The position numbers were made by a program, and so were the translations under genes. Below the pieces are notes generated by a model. That model was not told the DNA's origin, searched no databases, and was given only the letters and a program-made list of their open reading frames with translations. From Polytrichum commune (taxonomy: Eukaryota > Streptophyta > Polytrichopsida > Polytrichales > Polytrichaceae), in contig OX485806.1 in assembly GCA_950295325.1 (NCBI GenBank), forward strand, positions 37,634,001 through 37,698,000: a DNA stretch of 64,000 nt, read 5' to 3'. Of this stretch, positions 46,608 to 58,112 are shown one piece after another. How positions within the stretch are numbered: position 1 is the first letter of the stretch; each line of letters opens with the position of its first letter.

Positions 46608-47432
46608 AGTGATTCCTCTTCCCACTTCAAAAATCCAAGAGGATATCAAGATCTAATATATGGTACTATGTGTATGGAACCCATTGCCCTAAATCTTGGA
46701 TTGGCCTATGCAAGGCTAGCTTGGGCCATCCTCCTTTTACTACGACAAGCTAGAAAGATGGTTTTTCATAGCCCCCAAAATCAAGCATTAAGAAAACTTG
46801 GTTAACTTTTGTGTTAATTCTCATAAACTGGAGAGAGAGAATTATTGTATATAAGCGTACCTCTCATTCATCCAACATAATAGCCATGAAAGAAAATGCA
46901 GCATGGAGATTATTTTCTTAAATTGATTTGACACATGCATTACCTCTAAAGAGCCCGTATTAGAGTACACAAGGTTATTTGAGACGAATCGGCAACAAAC
47001 CTATGGGGAGTCAAGTTTTTATTTTGGATGGAAGAGAAGTACGCTCATATACTATAATTCCCTCTCTCCTCATAAACTCATGGTTTGGGACTAAACCCAT
47101 GGTTCCATCTCCTTCATGTTACAAACAACTCTAATAAAATTATCCATAATGTAAAGTAGATGAAACCATGGGTTTAGTCCAAAATCTTGAGTTTATGAGA
47201 ATCAACATGATGGAGTCATCCAAGATTTCTTAATGCTTGGATTGTTATAAACAAAGAATGGTGTAATGCTATTAAAAACCAACTTTATAGCTTGTCCTTC
47301 TAAGATGGATGGGCCAAGCTAGCCTTGCATAGGGATCCAGGGTTTAGGGTAGCAAGTCCCATGCACGTACCCTATGTTAGATCCTAAATTTTCTCATAGT
47401 TTTTGAGGTGGAAAGAGGAGGTTCCAAAAGTT
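46608..47432. mobile_element. Fold-back element with arms of about 250 bp
   Basis: The left arm (46608-46829, continuing at 47079-47112) is the inverse of the right arm (about 47156-47432). Shared words in order include CCTATGCAAGGCTAGCTTGG, GACAAGCTA.AAAG.TGGTTT, CAAGCATTAAGAAA.CTTGG, TTCTCATAAACT and GGACTAAACCCATGG. The loop is only about 45 bp once the nested MITE (46830-47069) is removed. The arms differ at many positions, so the element is old. Confidence 0.8.
46830..47069. mobile_element. Mutator-like MITE (240 bp), copy 1
   Basis: Ends GGAGAGAGAGAATTATTGTA and, inverted, GGAGAGAGGGAATTATAGTA, with TIRs of about 45 bp. A perfect 9-bp target duplication TCATAAACT lies at 46821-46829 and 47070-47078. 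It is nested in one arm of the fold-back element. Same family as 51698-51936. Confidence 0.9.
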
Positions 47433-48677
47433 TCACCCAACTTTCAAAATAAGCTCTAATACACGATAAACTAACAAGATCTTAATAACCCCTAACTCCC
47501 CATGCAACCCATTTCTAGTTGATGGATGTCTTCTTACCTACATTAATTCCACTTGACTCTATAATCCACAATCAAAATAATTATAAACATCAAGCCAAGA
47601 TGGATATCTATGCATAGACGCATGAGCCATGATGCAATTCGTAGATCATTAGAATGTGTAAAAATATGTCAAAGTGTCAAGTTTTTGTTATGTTGGGAGC
47701 TCGTGTGTTGACTCCAATTGATGGTTGCCACTTCAATACAACCTTTGCATGAACATCAAAGATGTTGATTTTGGTAAGAGTGAAATGCTTTTGATGGTCG
47801 TTTAAAAATGGTCTTTGTGCTCACATCAACTATACAGTTTAACATTTGGACACTCTTTAATTTTAAAGGATTAGTTTGCATATATGTGGTTAGAAATATG
47901 GCATAGTTTACAATCTCCAAATTCAAGGTGGCTAGCCTATTATGGTTTCGCACATTTTCGCATGAGAACTCGTGGAGATACTCAACTATTGAGTTGCTCC
48001 CATCTAGTGGAACACAGAAGCATTCCGCTTGTGTTCCAAGTTAATTTGATTGGTCACATGTCTTCTTCAGGGGATGAAACATGGCATTTTCTTGTGCACC
48101 ACTTCTTTCTAATGTTATAAGTTATAAATCCCAACGGTCATTCGCGCCCATTTTCCCCCTCGTGACAGCTCATCACCATGTTTCAAGATCCTACAAAAAA
48201 ATTTCCATTTTAACCTCAAAACTCGTCCATGCACAACCAACATTGAGTGAAATGCACTGAAAACAACCCTTCCATAGCCTTGCCAAGCTACTTAAGGGTT
48301 AATTGAAAGTTTCTTCAAACACACGGTTTTGTCCCCCTTGGAGAGACTTTAAGAATAGCTCTAATAAGGCCACATATTTACCTAATATTGCATACGTCCC
48401 ATTTCCTTGATGTTGCCTTGAATTTCCACGCGTCATGCCGCGGGGTGGGTGAAGAAGCAACCCCACTCATCATCCATCTTCATTTGCATTTGCATTTGCA
48501 AATGCAAATGCAAGATAAACTCTTACTCATACCAGTATATGGAGGAGACGGGTGAAAAGAATGGACAACATGTTGAACCTCCCTACATAATATGTGAGAG
48601 ATATACAGGTAAGGTTATATATAATAAGACAAGAAGTCTTTTAACCTTAGCCTTACTTCTTTTCTCTAGTATCAGCT
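47433..48677. other. Intergenic with a 30-bp palindrome
   Basis: No gene was recognised. A perfect 30-bp palindrome built from TTTGCA steps lies at 48484-48513. Confidence 0.55.
48484..48513. repeat. Perfect 30-bp palindrome
   Basis: Centred between 48498 and 48499 (TTTG|CAAA). It consists of CATTTG hexamers followed by their reverse complement CAAATG, with no loop. Confidence 0.95.
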
Positions 48678-48890
48678 AGTTACAGACGAAGCGGATGAGT
48701 TTGAGAAATAAACCAGTTGAGGTTTGAGACTTCAGGAAGATTGCTAGTTATAGACGAACCAGATAAGTTTGAGAATAACCGGTTGAGGTTTGAGACTTCA
48801 AGAACACTACCCATTACAGATGAACCAGATGAGTTTGAGAAACAACCGGTTGAAGTTCACGGCGTCGGAGAAATTACCGATCATTTCAGA
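48678..48890 (-). mobile_element. hAT-family fragment with triplicated segment
   Basis: The internal family block (AGTTACAGACGAACC, GAGTTTGAGAAATAACC and GGTTGAGGTTTGAGACTTC) occurs three times, starting near 48678, 48746 and 48812 (steps of about 67 bp). It is followed once by AATTACCGATCATTTCAGAG. The terminal sequences are missing. Confidence 0.8.
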
Positions 48891-49542
48891 GGAAATTCAC
48901 GAGAGAGATAGTATTCATCTACGTGCTACTTTTCGTTCCCGGATGTCGATGAATGACTGGGCTTGCTCCAACCCGCACGGGCTGCTCCCGATCGAGTCCG
49001 TCCCGAACGAGCGAGATCTTAGTGAAGTTAGTGAGCTGGGACCAGCCTGGCAAGAGCAAAGCGAAGGAGCATTGAAAAGGAAAGCAGTCCGGAAGCAGAT
49101 TGAAGGGGCTAGGTAGCTAGCCAGCTTGCTAGCTTGCTAGCTAGAGTGTTCATCGCAGCTTGGAACTTGAGACCTTCTTCCAAGGTCGATGCTGCACACT
49201 CATCATCATCATCAGCAGCAGCAGCTGCAGGCAGTTGCCTTTCCTGCCAGGCTTTCTCCGCATCTCCTGCATGGCCCAGATTCTGTGGCCAATGCTTGCT
49301 GGCTCCGTTGTTTGCTTCTGCGGAGCGAAAGGGTGACTCCCGAGGTTAACTCCTTCCTAACCCACAGGCTTAAAATAGCTCGGAGATTACTGGAGTTGGT
49401 GATTTGAAGTGGGTGGGGGCGTGAGTGAAGTGAAGTAGGTGGGATTGTTGTGATGAGCTGAGCTACCCCCACATGATCATCACATTGAGTCGCATAGATT
49501 GCTCAGGTTTAATTTGGTCGCTCTTCTTTAGTTGGAAACCTA
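48891..49542. other. Intergenic, less AT-rich
   Basis: Contains a GCTAGC/TTGCTAGC cluster at about 49110-49142 and a short (TCA)n(GCA)n stretch at about 49201-49222. Overlapping frames of 70-110 codons exist on both strands but none is convincing. Confidence 0.45.
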
Positions 49543-49544
49543 TA

Positions 49545-50045
49545 CAGTAATCTCCCGCTTAAGTACGCACCCATTTAGGTACGCATCCATTTAGGTACGC
49601 ATCCCGGTTAAATGCCCAAATTCTTTTGAAAAAAATGAGGGTTCATACTTTATTGTTTGAACATGTCATCCACGATTTTTTTACGCTTGACATTCAATGT
49701 CGGTTTGTTAATGTTGTGCTGAAACGTCTCAAACGATTGTCGCAATTCGTCATACATCTGTTCAGCTTCCTTTTTAAAACCGGAGCAAAGCAATTGGTCG
49801 TTGATGTTGAGGATAATGTTGTATAGAGCTTCAAAGCCTTTGAAGTACATGGTATTTTCAAATTTAACAAATGTCTCGACATGCTGGATTTCGGTCAAGG
49901 ATGTTGCCTCGGGTTTCATCCGTTTCCCATTGCGATTCATCAAATCAAAGGGTCTAAAAAGCGATACGAGTAAAGTACGCACCTACCAACTAAGTGCGCA
50001 CCAACAACTCTAGTTCAAAGTGCGTACTTAAGTGGGAGATTACTG
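49545..50045 (-). mobile_element. pogo-like (Tc1/mariner) element, 501 bp, TA duplication
   Basis: Ends CAGTAATCTCCCGCTTAAGT and, inverted, CAGTAATCTCCCACTTAAGT, followed by ACGCACC repeats. Flanked by TA (49543-49544, 50046-50047). CAGT..ACTG ends at TA with subterminal GTACGCA repeats fit pogo-type elements. The interior holds a 110-codon minus-strand frame. Confidence 0.82.
49650..49982 (-). pseudogene. Possible transposase C-terminal remnant
   Basis: An open frame of 110 codons occupying most of the 501-bp pogo-like element. Its composition is protein-like (FENTMYFKGFEALYNIILNI, MYDELRQSFETFQ, KRKKIVDDMFK) and it ends just inside the terminus. This is the arrangement expected if an internal deletion kept the transposase C-terminus. 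No DDE residues are included. The assignment rests on position, not on a recognised domain. Confidence 0.4.
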
Positions 50046-50052
50046 TAACTAA

Positions 50053-50555
50053 GGGTTAGTTCACACATGAGACTGAGGGCCCGCAACCATTGCACTTCAA
50101 GCACTCTCATTGGTGGAAAAGGCAGAGCCATCCAAGTTTGCTTCACACTACGCTTGAGGGACCAACGGAGTAGGTGAATGCAAGATGGATGTGAAGTCTA
50201 CATGGATTCCTCCATGGCATCGAATGGATCATGTTTCATGGTCACTTGGATTATTTTCAAAAACCACCTCTTGAAGGCAGGCCTAACACAAAAAACCGGG
50301 AGACCATGACACTTCAACGTCTTACAACCATTCACTTATTCTATTTTATCATGTGTGGGGACCGAGCTGCATGAATAGACATTCATTGGAATAGCATTTG
50401 GTAGAGGGGACCATCACATGTGACTTCACATTACACTTGAGAGCCCATGACCGCCCTGCATGATTTCGGAAGTGTCTTGGGACGGCCTTTGGACACTCCT
50501 TTCGGGCTCTCACAATTTCATGGTTACAGCTCTTGGCTCATATGTGAAGTGGCCC
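50053..50555 (+). mobile_element. PIF/Harbinger-like MITE (503 bp)
   Basis: Left end GGGTTAGTTCACACATGAG, right end CATATGTGAAGTGGCCC. Flanks are TAA and TTA. It is colinear with 34508-35009 over its whole length and begins 7 bp after the pogo-like element. Confidence 0.88.
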
Positions 50556-50558
50556 TTA

Positions 50559-51688
50559 TTGGAGAAGACTGGGAAGACATGTTGTAATTACGAACGCAGA
50601 CCAAGAAGACACGTGCTTCGATGAGATCGGACTATTACTCAAAATACGAACTTAGAAAGAGGATCTTCGAGCGTGTAACTTATGCATCTCATATGCAATG
50701 TCAAAACTTGACCATTTTATAGTAAAGACGTCTATGCCCAATCAAGACCCCATCAACAATTTATAAGTTACCACAATTTCAATTAGGTTGGGACTCAATT
50801 TTGATAAGGTTGGAACTAATAATACCATGACACATGTCCTGGTTTTGAGTGCTAAAATGAAGAGGAATGAGTGGTTAAAACAAGTAGTTATGGCAAACTC
50901 TAGACATTGGTAATATGTTTGGGCTAACTTTTGACTTCTCAATGATTTCAATCTAAAGAATAAAATTACCAAAAAAATTAGAGTTGTCTTTATTTCTATC
51001 TTCCTACATGGTAAAAATTTGTAAAAATTTGCACAACCTTTCTTAGCGGAGAATCTCTTAAGTGATCGGTTATGGGCGCCTCTAACTCTAGGTGCCGTCA
51101 TCCCGAAGAATTGTTGAGATGGTTAGTAGCATGTGTGATCACTTCAAGAGAAAAGAAATTCTCACTTTCCCTTTGACCTCTTGTAATTTTTGCATCTCAT
51201 GAACTCCGATTCCGACTTTGAAACGACATCCTCGAAGACGATCAAAATTGGCATCCGGAGAAGACAATTGTCTACCAGGTCCAACAGGGAAAAAGTTCTG
51301 TGGAGTTGGAAGTGCCCACAGTAGGCCACATAAACGTTACATGTAACTTTAATCTACCCCAGTTGTACCCAGAGTGCTCTAAAAAGGCAATGGCATGCCG
51401 CAGTAAGTTCGGTGCGAAGGCCGACCATGACGGAGCTTCTGCCACAGGTGGTGCTGTGCTGAAGGTTGAGAAATGTTGCCAAAACATCGAGTCCACGAAT
51501 CGTCAGCACAGTTGATCGAAGAAGCTACTTCGTCTGCAGTTGCAGATGTAGTAGTAGCTGGTGAACCCTGATGGATGTGCAGTAGGTAGTGATGTGTTCG
51601 TTGTGGATTGAAACGGTCATCATCAGATCATTTAGGTAATCAGCATTAGCAGACACTAATGCAACGTGCGTCATCTTAGCGAGGCATC
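50559..51688. other. Intergenic, no gene recognised
   Basis: A 119-codon minus-strand frame at 50742-51101 lacks any recognised feature. Nothing else was assigned. Confidence 0.5.
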
Positions 51689-51697
51689 ATCTTAGAC

Positions 51698-51936
51698 GGA
51701 GAGCGGGAATTCATATCGCTTACGAGCGTACCTCTTATTCATCCAACGTAGAAGCCCTGGAATAGTATGCAGCCAGCAGGTTATTGTTTAAGTTGATTTG
51801 ATGCCGGAAGTACATGTAGTTTCAATATCCCCAATTTAGTCTAGTGCAAGTCATTTGAGATGAATCGACCACATATCAAGTTATTATCCTGGATGGATGA
51901 GAGGTGAGCTCGTATGCGATAATTCTCCCTCTCTCC
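51698..51936. mobile_element. Mutator-like MITE (239 bp), copy 2
   Basis: Ends GGAGAGCGGGAATTCATATC and, inverted, GGAGAGAGGGAGAATTATCG. The 9-bp target duplication is ATCTTAGAC / ATCTAAGAC (one change). It shares ACGAGCGTACCTCT.ATTCATCC and interior words with the 46830 copy. Confidence 0.85.
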
Positions 51937-51945
51937 ATCTAAGAC

Positions 51946-52556
51946 CCCCTTTACAGTGTTAGAGAGTTGAGCATTTCAAATTTTTGCTGGGCTTACAACG
52001 CTTAGATGGTCCATGTGAGACCACTATGACAAGCTCTCGGTCATATTTTTAACAAATCCTCAAGTCAAATTCTCGACTTACCTCACGGAGGTTGCTGACA
52101 AGAGTTTGAACTCTCATTTTGTGGGTCCCAAGCGAAATCATCTTTCAAACACTCTTTGTCTTTTCAAGGATTCTCGTTTGTTTAGCGCTATTCCCCTTTG
52201 ATATCTCAACTTGAGTATGGCTGCTTTACACTTGCTCAAAACTTTTGAGAACTGCGAGATTGGTGGAGCTCTCGATAATTTAAGCTTTAGATGAAAACCT
52301 GCCAATTCCAATATCAAACTTCCAAGTCTCAAACTTCCAAGTCTCATGCTCTAGTGTAAAGCCCTCCCCCCCCCCCCCCCCACCCCCAAAGTAATCAGTA
52401 TTACCGGATGATGCAAAGTGCTTTACCTTAGCGACTACCTAGCTAGCTGGCTTCATGTAACAAAGTAGCTGGCCTTGGGTTTCGGTAGGCCGAAACTCAC
52501 AGGAAAGTGCCGAAGCTTGACCTTGCGGCCTTCTACAACCTGTGTACTCGGAGCCC
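51946..52556. other. Upstream region of the oxidase gene
   Basis: Contains a 16-base C run at 52366-52381 and two GACTTGGAAGTTTGAGA-like direct repeats (minus strand) near 52318-52345. No gene was recognised. Confidence 0.45.
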
Positions 52557-52564
52557 CTATATAG
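52557..52564 (+). promoter_or_regulatory. Candidate TATA box of the oxidase gene
   Basis: CTATATAG in GC-richer surroundings, 549 bp upstream of the chosen ATG. If it is used, the 5' leader would be about 510 nt and would contain several upstream ATGs. No other TATA-like site stands out closer to the gene. Confidence 0.35.
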
Positions 52565-53058
52565 CCATCAATCTATAATTGCTGTCAGTGGGGACAAGAT
52601 CCATAGCTGTTGTACAGTTGTTCAGGTGGCTCTCAGGTGCCGGAAGGAAGGCTGTTACCTCAAGGGCAATCTCGAAGCTGCGCCATTGAACCATTGCGAA
52701 GGGCTATACATCACTAGCAGTGAACGTCGCAGCGTTTGTTTGTTTGTTTGGAACTCTGCAGCAGGGATTCCCAGAGCGTTTTTGGCCGAGGCTCTGTGGA
52801 GGCTGTTCACCTCTGAGTTTCAATCCAAAGTCTAAAGTTGTTTGGAAACTTATCGTTGGGATTAGCAGAGTGCTACAATCCATTGCCGAAGTACTTAAAC
52901 TCTAGTGTTGTTGTAGAATCTGTAGCAAGAACTAGGCGAGAGTGTTGGTTGCGAAAGGCTTCATCGGAGCTTCCAAACGATTGCTGAAAGTTACATTTCC
53001 AGCCCATAAGTGCTGGTTGGATTTCAAATCTGCAGCTGGGGTTAAGTTACCGGTCACA

Positions 53059-53100
53059 GATCAGCCGGAAGCTCAAGTTGTGGAGCTCAGCCGGCTGATC
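53059..53100 (+). promoter_or_regulatory. Hairpin just upstream of the oxidase start codon
   Basis: GATCAGCCGG (53059-53068) pairs perfectly with CCGGCTGATC (53091-53100). Inside it, GCTC (53071-53074) can pair with GAGC (53083-53086). The base of the stem is 5 nt before the ATG at 53106. A GC-rich leader structure here could slow scanning ribosomes; that role is inferred. Confidence 0.6.
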
Positions 53101-53105
53101 ACTCG

Positions 53106-55395
53106 ATGGCCCGCATCAGACTTGCAGGAATGGGAGTGCACGTAATAGCAGTAGCATTGGTGTGTCTGCTTCTTGGGTCATGTAGCGCAGGAGCCGCACC
53201 ACCTGATTCATGGCAGATCATCGTACCCAACAGTGGAGTCGTTGCAATGCACGCAACTCTGACTTACACTAACAAGGTCATCATCTTTGATCGAACAGAC
53301 TTCGGTGCGTCACAGATCAAGCTCCCCAACGGTTACTGCAGACGCAATCCACGCGACCTGGCACTCAAGGTGGACTGCACCGCCCACTCAGTGGAGCTCG
53401 ATCTCGCCACGAACACCGTGCGTGCACTCAACATCTTCTCAGACACCTGGTGCTCTTCGGGCTCATTCCGCGCAGATGGCAGTTTGTTGCAAACTGGAGG
53501 GTGGAACGATGGTGGCAACGTGGTGCGCACCATTGGGGCCGGTAGCACTGACGATTGGAAGGAGTTTCCTGGATCGTTGGCTGCTAATAGGTGGTATGCA
53601 TCGAACCATATCCTTCCAGACAACCGTGTGATCGTTGTGGGCGGCAGGCGAGCTTTCAGCTACGAGTTTTACCCCAAGGCCAAAGGTGAGGAGAAACTTT
53701 ATCTTTTAACAGTTCCAGTTCCTTCTAGTACATCCCTTCTAATACATATAAGACTTTAGTCTTTCTCAATATAGTGGCTTGCAGCAACATATGTAGAATG
53801 GAGAGGATTGAGAGGAATCTAATGGCACCATAAGCGTCCCAATCATAGAAGTTTTGGACCTCCAATGTTTGTTCCGAGAACTTATGTAAGCAACCCGCGG
53901 TGGCAACTCCTCTTTCTAGAATAGCTCCTTATGGTTATTCCCTTTTAATACATCCAAGGCTATAGTCTTTCTCACTATGTAAAGACTTGCAGCAACATGT
54001 GTAGAAAGAGAGGATTGCTTGAGAGGAATCCAATGACTCCATAAGTTTCCAAATCATAAAATTTTTGGATCTCCAGAAGTTATTTTGAGAACTTATATTA
54101 AACAACCCGGGGTGGCAACTCAACTCCTCTTCCTAGAATAGCTCTTGATTTCTCCCTTCTGATGCATCTACGAGTTGTTTTGATTTTTATTTTTTTGTGT
54201 AAAGGCTTGCCACATCATGTGTAGGAAAGAGGGCATCGCAGAGTCTAGCTAGGAATCCAATGACAGCATAAGTATTGTAGGAAGTTTTGTGTCCTCCAAA
54301 AGCTATTTATTTTGAATATGAAAACTAACAAAAAGTAAAATTTGCATTGCAGGCGAGACGCTGACCAACCTCCCTTTCCTCTACAAGACCACTGACCCAG
54401 GCGGTGTGGAGAACAACCTCTACCCATTTGTGCACCTCAACACAGACGGCAACCTCTTCATCTTCGGAAACCAGGACTCGATCCTTCTGAACTACAAAAC
54501 CAACACAGTCGTCAAGACGTACCCCCGGATACCCGGCGGTCCTCGGAACTACCCGTCCTCTGGCGCTGCGGTTCTGCTTCCGCTCACTTACGCAGATGGG
54601 TTCAAAGCGGCCGAGGTAATGATCTGCGGCGGTTGCCCACCTGGTGCGTTCCTGAATGTCGGAAAAGGGAAGTTCGACACCGCGTTGCAGACCTGTGGCC
54701 GGATGGTGATTACCGCAGCCGCACCGAAATGGACAATGGAGAATATGCCAATGCCTCGAGTGATGAACGATATGTTGATTCTTCCCACTGGAGAAATACT
54801 CATCATCAATGGTGCCCAGGCTGGGACAGCCGGGTATGGGTCAGCAAGACAACCGAACCTCAGCCCGGTCCTCTACAACCCGGGTACTAGACGGTACCAA
54901 ACGATGAGAGCTTCCACCATCCCAAGAATGTACCACTCCACCGCTCTGGTGCTTCCTGACGGATCGGTGTTCGTGGGTGGCAGCAACACCAATCCCGGGT
55001 ACACATTCGTTGGAGTGCCTTACCCTACTGAGCTTCGAATTGAGAGATACTCGCCGTACTACTTGAACAAGGTATACAACCTAAGGCGGCCGAACATCAA
55101 CTCTGCTCCTGGTGCGGCTAAATATGGCGCAGGGTTTACGGTGAGCTTCACAGTGGCCCAAGCGCCGGTGGGGGTTTTGTTTCGAATGTATGCTCCTGCA
55201 TTCGCTACTCATACTTACTCGATGAATCAAAGATCTCTCATCCTCAAGTCCAACCCCATTGTTGCGGCTAAAGGTGTATACTCCGCCACAGTGTTCGCAC
55301 CGCCGAACGCGATTATTGCTCCTGCGGGCTACTACCTGCTTACGGTGATCAATCAAGGCACGCCCAGCTCCTCGAAGTGGGTGAAGATCGGGTGA
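53106..55395 (+). CDS. Glyoxal/aldehyde oxidase (copper-radical oxidase), two exons
   Basis: Exon 1 is 53106-53685 and exon 2 is 54353-55395, joined across a GT-AG intron within Gly194, giving 540 residues. The family oxidises small aldehydes with O2, producing acid and H2O2 in the apoplast or cell wall. Seen: a signal peptide (hydrophobic core about 11-28, then AAPPDSWQII), an N-terminal glyoxal-oxidase domain with kelch-like blades (SFRADGSLLQTGGWNDGG), and a C-terminal DUF1929-type domain ending KWVKIG. The five copper-radical site residues have counterparts: Cys116 (DTWCSS), Tyr164 (NRWYAS), Tyr387-His388 (PRMYHSTAL) and His480 (FATHTYS), with spacing like that of fungal glyoxal oxidase. 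The enzyme should therefore be active. Length is normal for plant members. Exon codons are GC-richer than the flanks. The exact aldehyde substrate cannot be read from sequence. Confidence 0.93.
53686..54352 (+). other. Intron of the oxidase gene, made of three tandem units
   Basis: 667 bp, starting GTGAGGAG and ending TTGCATTGCAG. Most of it is three imperfect direct repeats beginning near 53734, 53940 and 54154 (CCCTTYTRATRCAT), each with CTTGC(AG)CA.CATGTGTAG and a GAGGAATC.AATG.C block. Steps are about 206 and 214 bp. Confidence 0.9.
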
Positions 55396-58112
55396 TTGAT
55401 TAATTGCAGCAGAGCTCAAATCTTGCACTGATCAAAACTACAGCAAACTCTCAGAATTTCAAAAATCCCAAAATTTTGAGCTGATTTTGATTCATTCCCC
55501 TCACCATATGTCAGTTGCGCAGGGTGCCGGATTTTTTTCCTTCCATTTTTTCTTTGATCCTAGTTTATGTAGCCCATCGAGTAGTGAAGCAGCTTGCCCA
55601 CACATAGTTAGGTGCGGCAGGAGCATTTAGTCAGCAGAGCAAGAATGGTAGACAGTCCGAAGTAGGTTCATTAAATTGCAGTATTATCAAAAGTTGGCCA
55701 TGGCCACCGACGTATATACTTCGGCGTTATTTTGTATGAACATCTTGAGAAGCTTAACTAAGTCAGTACAGCGCCATAGTAGGACAAGTGGGAGTCCAGT
55801 GAATCTAAAATTAGGGGGTATGTAGTCTGTACACTTTGTATCTATTCCATTCATGCCATTCTTTAATCAGTGGCCTGCATCCTACTGCAAGCAGAGTTAT
55901 TACAAGCCACTTTCGTATGAGTTGACTGAATTCCATTTCATTTCTATTCTCGGTTTCTATACAATGAATCAAGGTACACCGAGGCTCAAACTACTCCAAC
56001 TGGTTCAAAACTAGGTGATCGAAGCAACACCCAATTTTCAAAATGTTTTTCTTCTCAAACATTAGTTCATGCGCAGAGTGCTGATTTTTTTCTCCAAATT
56101 AGCCTATTCTAATATGCGGAGCTCATTGGATAGTAGTGAATCAGCTTCCCACATACTGTTCCCCTCTTTTGCTTCTAAGGATTCAGTTTTCGGGTATTTA
56201 CTCTGCACACTTTGTATCGACACCATTCGTTTCATCAGTGGCCTGTACCAAATTTCCAAGCACCTTCTATCATTCGGTTTCGTCACTATCAGCTGACTGC
56301 ATTTCTGTTCTTGGTTTCTAAACATAGCTAGTGCGTCGTGTGCATTTTCAATTCCCTCACCGAGGATAATTGGATCAAAATAGGCTTAGGATTTCAGATT
56401 TTCAGTCCTGGATTGCGTAGCCTCGAATACCAAGCGAAGTAGCTTGCCGCATGCTTAGTTAGGTTCTGGATTATGGCAGGAGAATCTAGGCAGAAGAGCA
56501 AAAATGACACTCAGGCAGTTGTCCAATGTAGCTTCAGAGATAAGTATTAAGAAGCTGGCGATGGCCCTCGGACGTACATACTTCGGCGCCATGTTTCTTA
56601 TAATCTTGAAAATCTTGGATCCGACTCAAATTTTACAGGAAACACAACTTTATTGATACTACAGAGTATACACAAATGTGTGATGGACTACAGGAGCTTC
56701 ACCAGAGCTGTCTCTAGCTATGCGTACTACAACAACGTCACACAAGGATGACGAAGACTAGTACTACATCCAAGGTTGCTCCTAGAAATGACTACTTTAA
56801 CAGAGAATTACGGGAAGAACAGACAGGTTCAACTACGAGTTGCAGTCACGTCCACGTAGACTAATTGACATGTGTTGAATCCGAACTGGCAGATTATGTC
56901 ATCAATCTCATCCAACTAAGTACTCCATAGGAATCCAGTGAATCTTCAGGGGTTATCTAGTCTCTATATTTTGTACCCATGCCAACATTCATACCCGTCA
57001 TTCATCAGTGACCTCGATCAGATTTGCAAGCAACTCCAATCACTCAATTTCATAGCAGCTCACTGAATTTCTCTTACTTCATAGAATATATCACCTTTGC
57101 CCGATCTTTTGCACTAGTTAACAACTCCTACACCGGGGATGATTGAATGCATCCGGCCGGCTGTGCAAGATTCGGAATCAGCAGAATTTGGCCATTCTTG
57201 TCATTAAACATTACGTCTTCAAATATTATAAACTACTCCACACTCAAATAGTCCACACATTTGGCAGGTTCTATGTATTCAGTTCATGAATCAACAAACA
57301 TGCACTTCTGATGATCATAATTAAATCAGGGGAGATCCGATTTTCAATCCGGTTTTCGTTGATGTTTCATCATAGACGTGCTAATGCAACATAGTTTTCA
57401 AGACGTAAATCTGGTGAATAGAATCTAGAGAACCAAAAAAAGAACCAAATAACACCCCCATACCTTTGTGTTCTTGTTCTGAAGAACACTTTTTAATCAA
57501 GACAGAAGTTTGCAGATGTCTTCTGCACATCTCCCATTCTGACAGACCAGTACCAATAGAAATTTATATTCATCCTTGCATGAAATTGTTGTCGTGCTGC
57601 AAGAGATGTCCTCCTAATTATAGATGACTCCGTACTTTTTCCTCCATCCAAACCAACCTCCTCTATTTCCCTTGGGTCTACTAGGCTGCTTCTGGATATT
57701 ACTAAATGCAATTTCACCTTGCCAGTCACCCGTAGACATGTCCTTAAGCCATGCGACTCATCATCAAATGCATAGGTAAATGCCTGATTGATACCAGTAG
57801 CATGAATGTATTCTTAGATGGTAGTAGTTTGACAATGGAAATGGCAACTGGATAGGCTGGAATTGCAGCATCTGTGTTCCAATTATATGAAATTTATACG
57901 AAATTTGCATGATTCTATTGGAAGTATGTGTAGAGAATGTTATTGCATTGCATTAACATGCCAGATGACCATTCTTCTGACCATACGATACTAAATGATA
58001 CTGTGTCACAAGAAGTCATTGTTCGAGGATCACAGATTTTCAAGTAACAGACGGATTGGCTGCCTGTTGATAGTGCATGTTGATTCGTCATAAGTTTTTA
58101 TAACATGTCTTC
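55396..58112. other. Downstream region of the oxidase gene
   Basis: The 3' UTR is expected here but no clear AATAAA was seen. A loosely repeated motif (AGCTTGCC.CA..CTTAGTTAGGT and GGCCATGGCC..CGTA.ATACTTCGGCG) occurs near 55590-55735 and again near 56440-56590. This suggests a partial duplication of the gene's 3' flank. No further gene was recognised. Confidence 0.5.
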
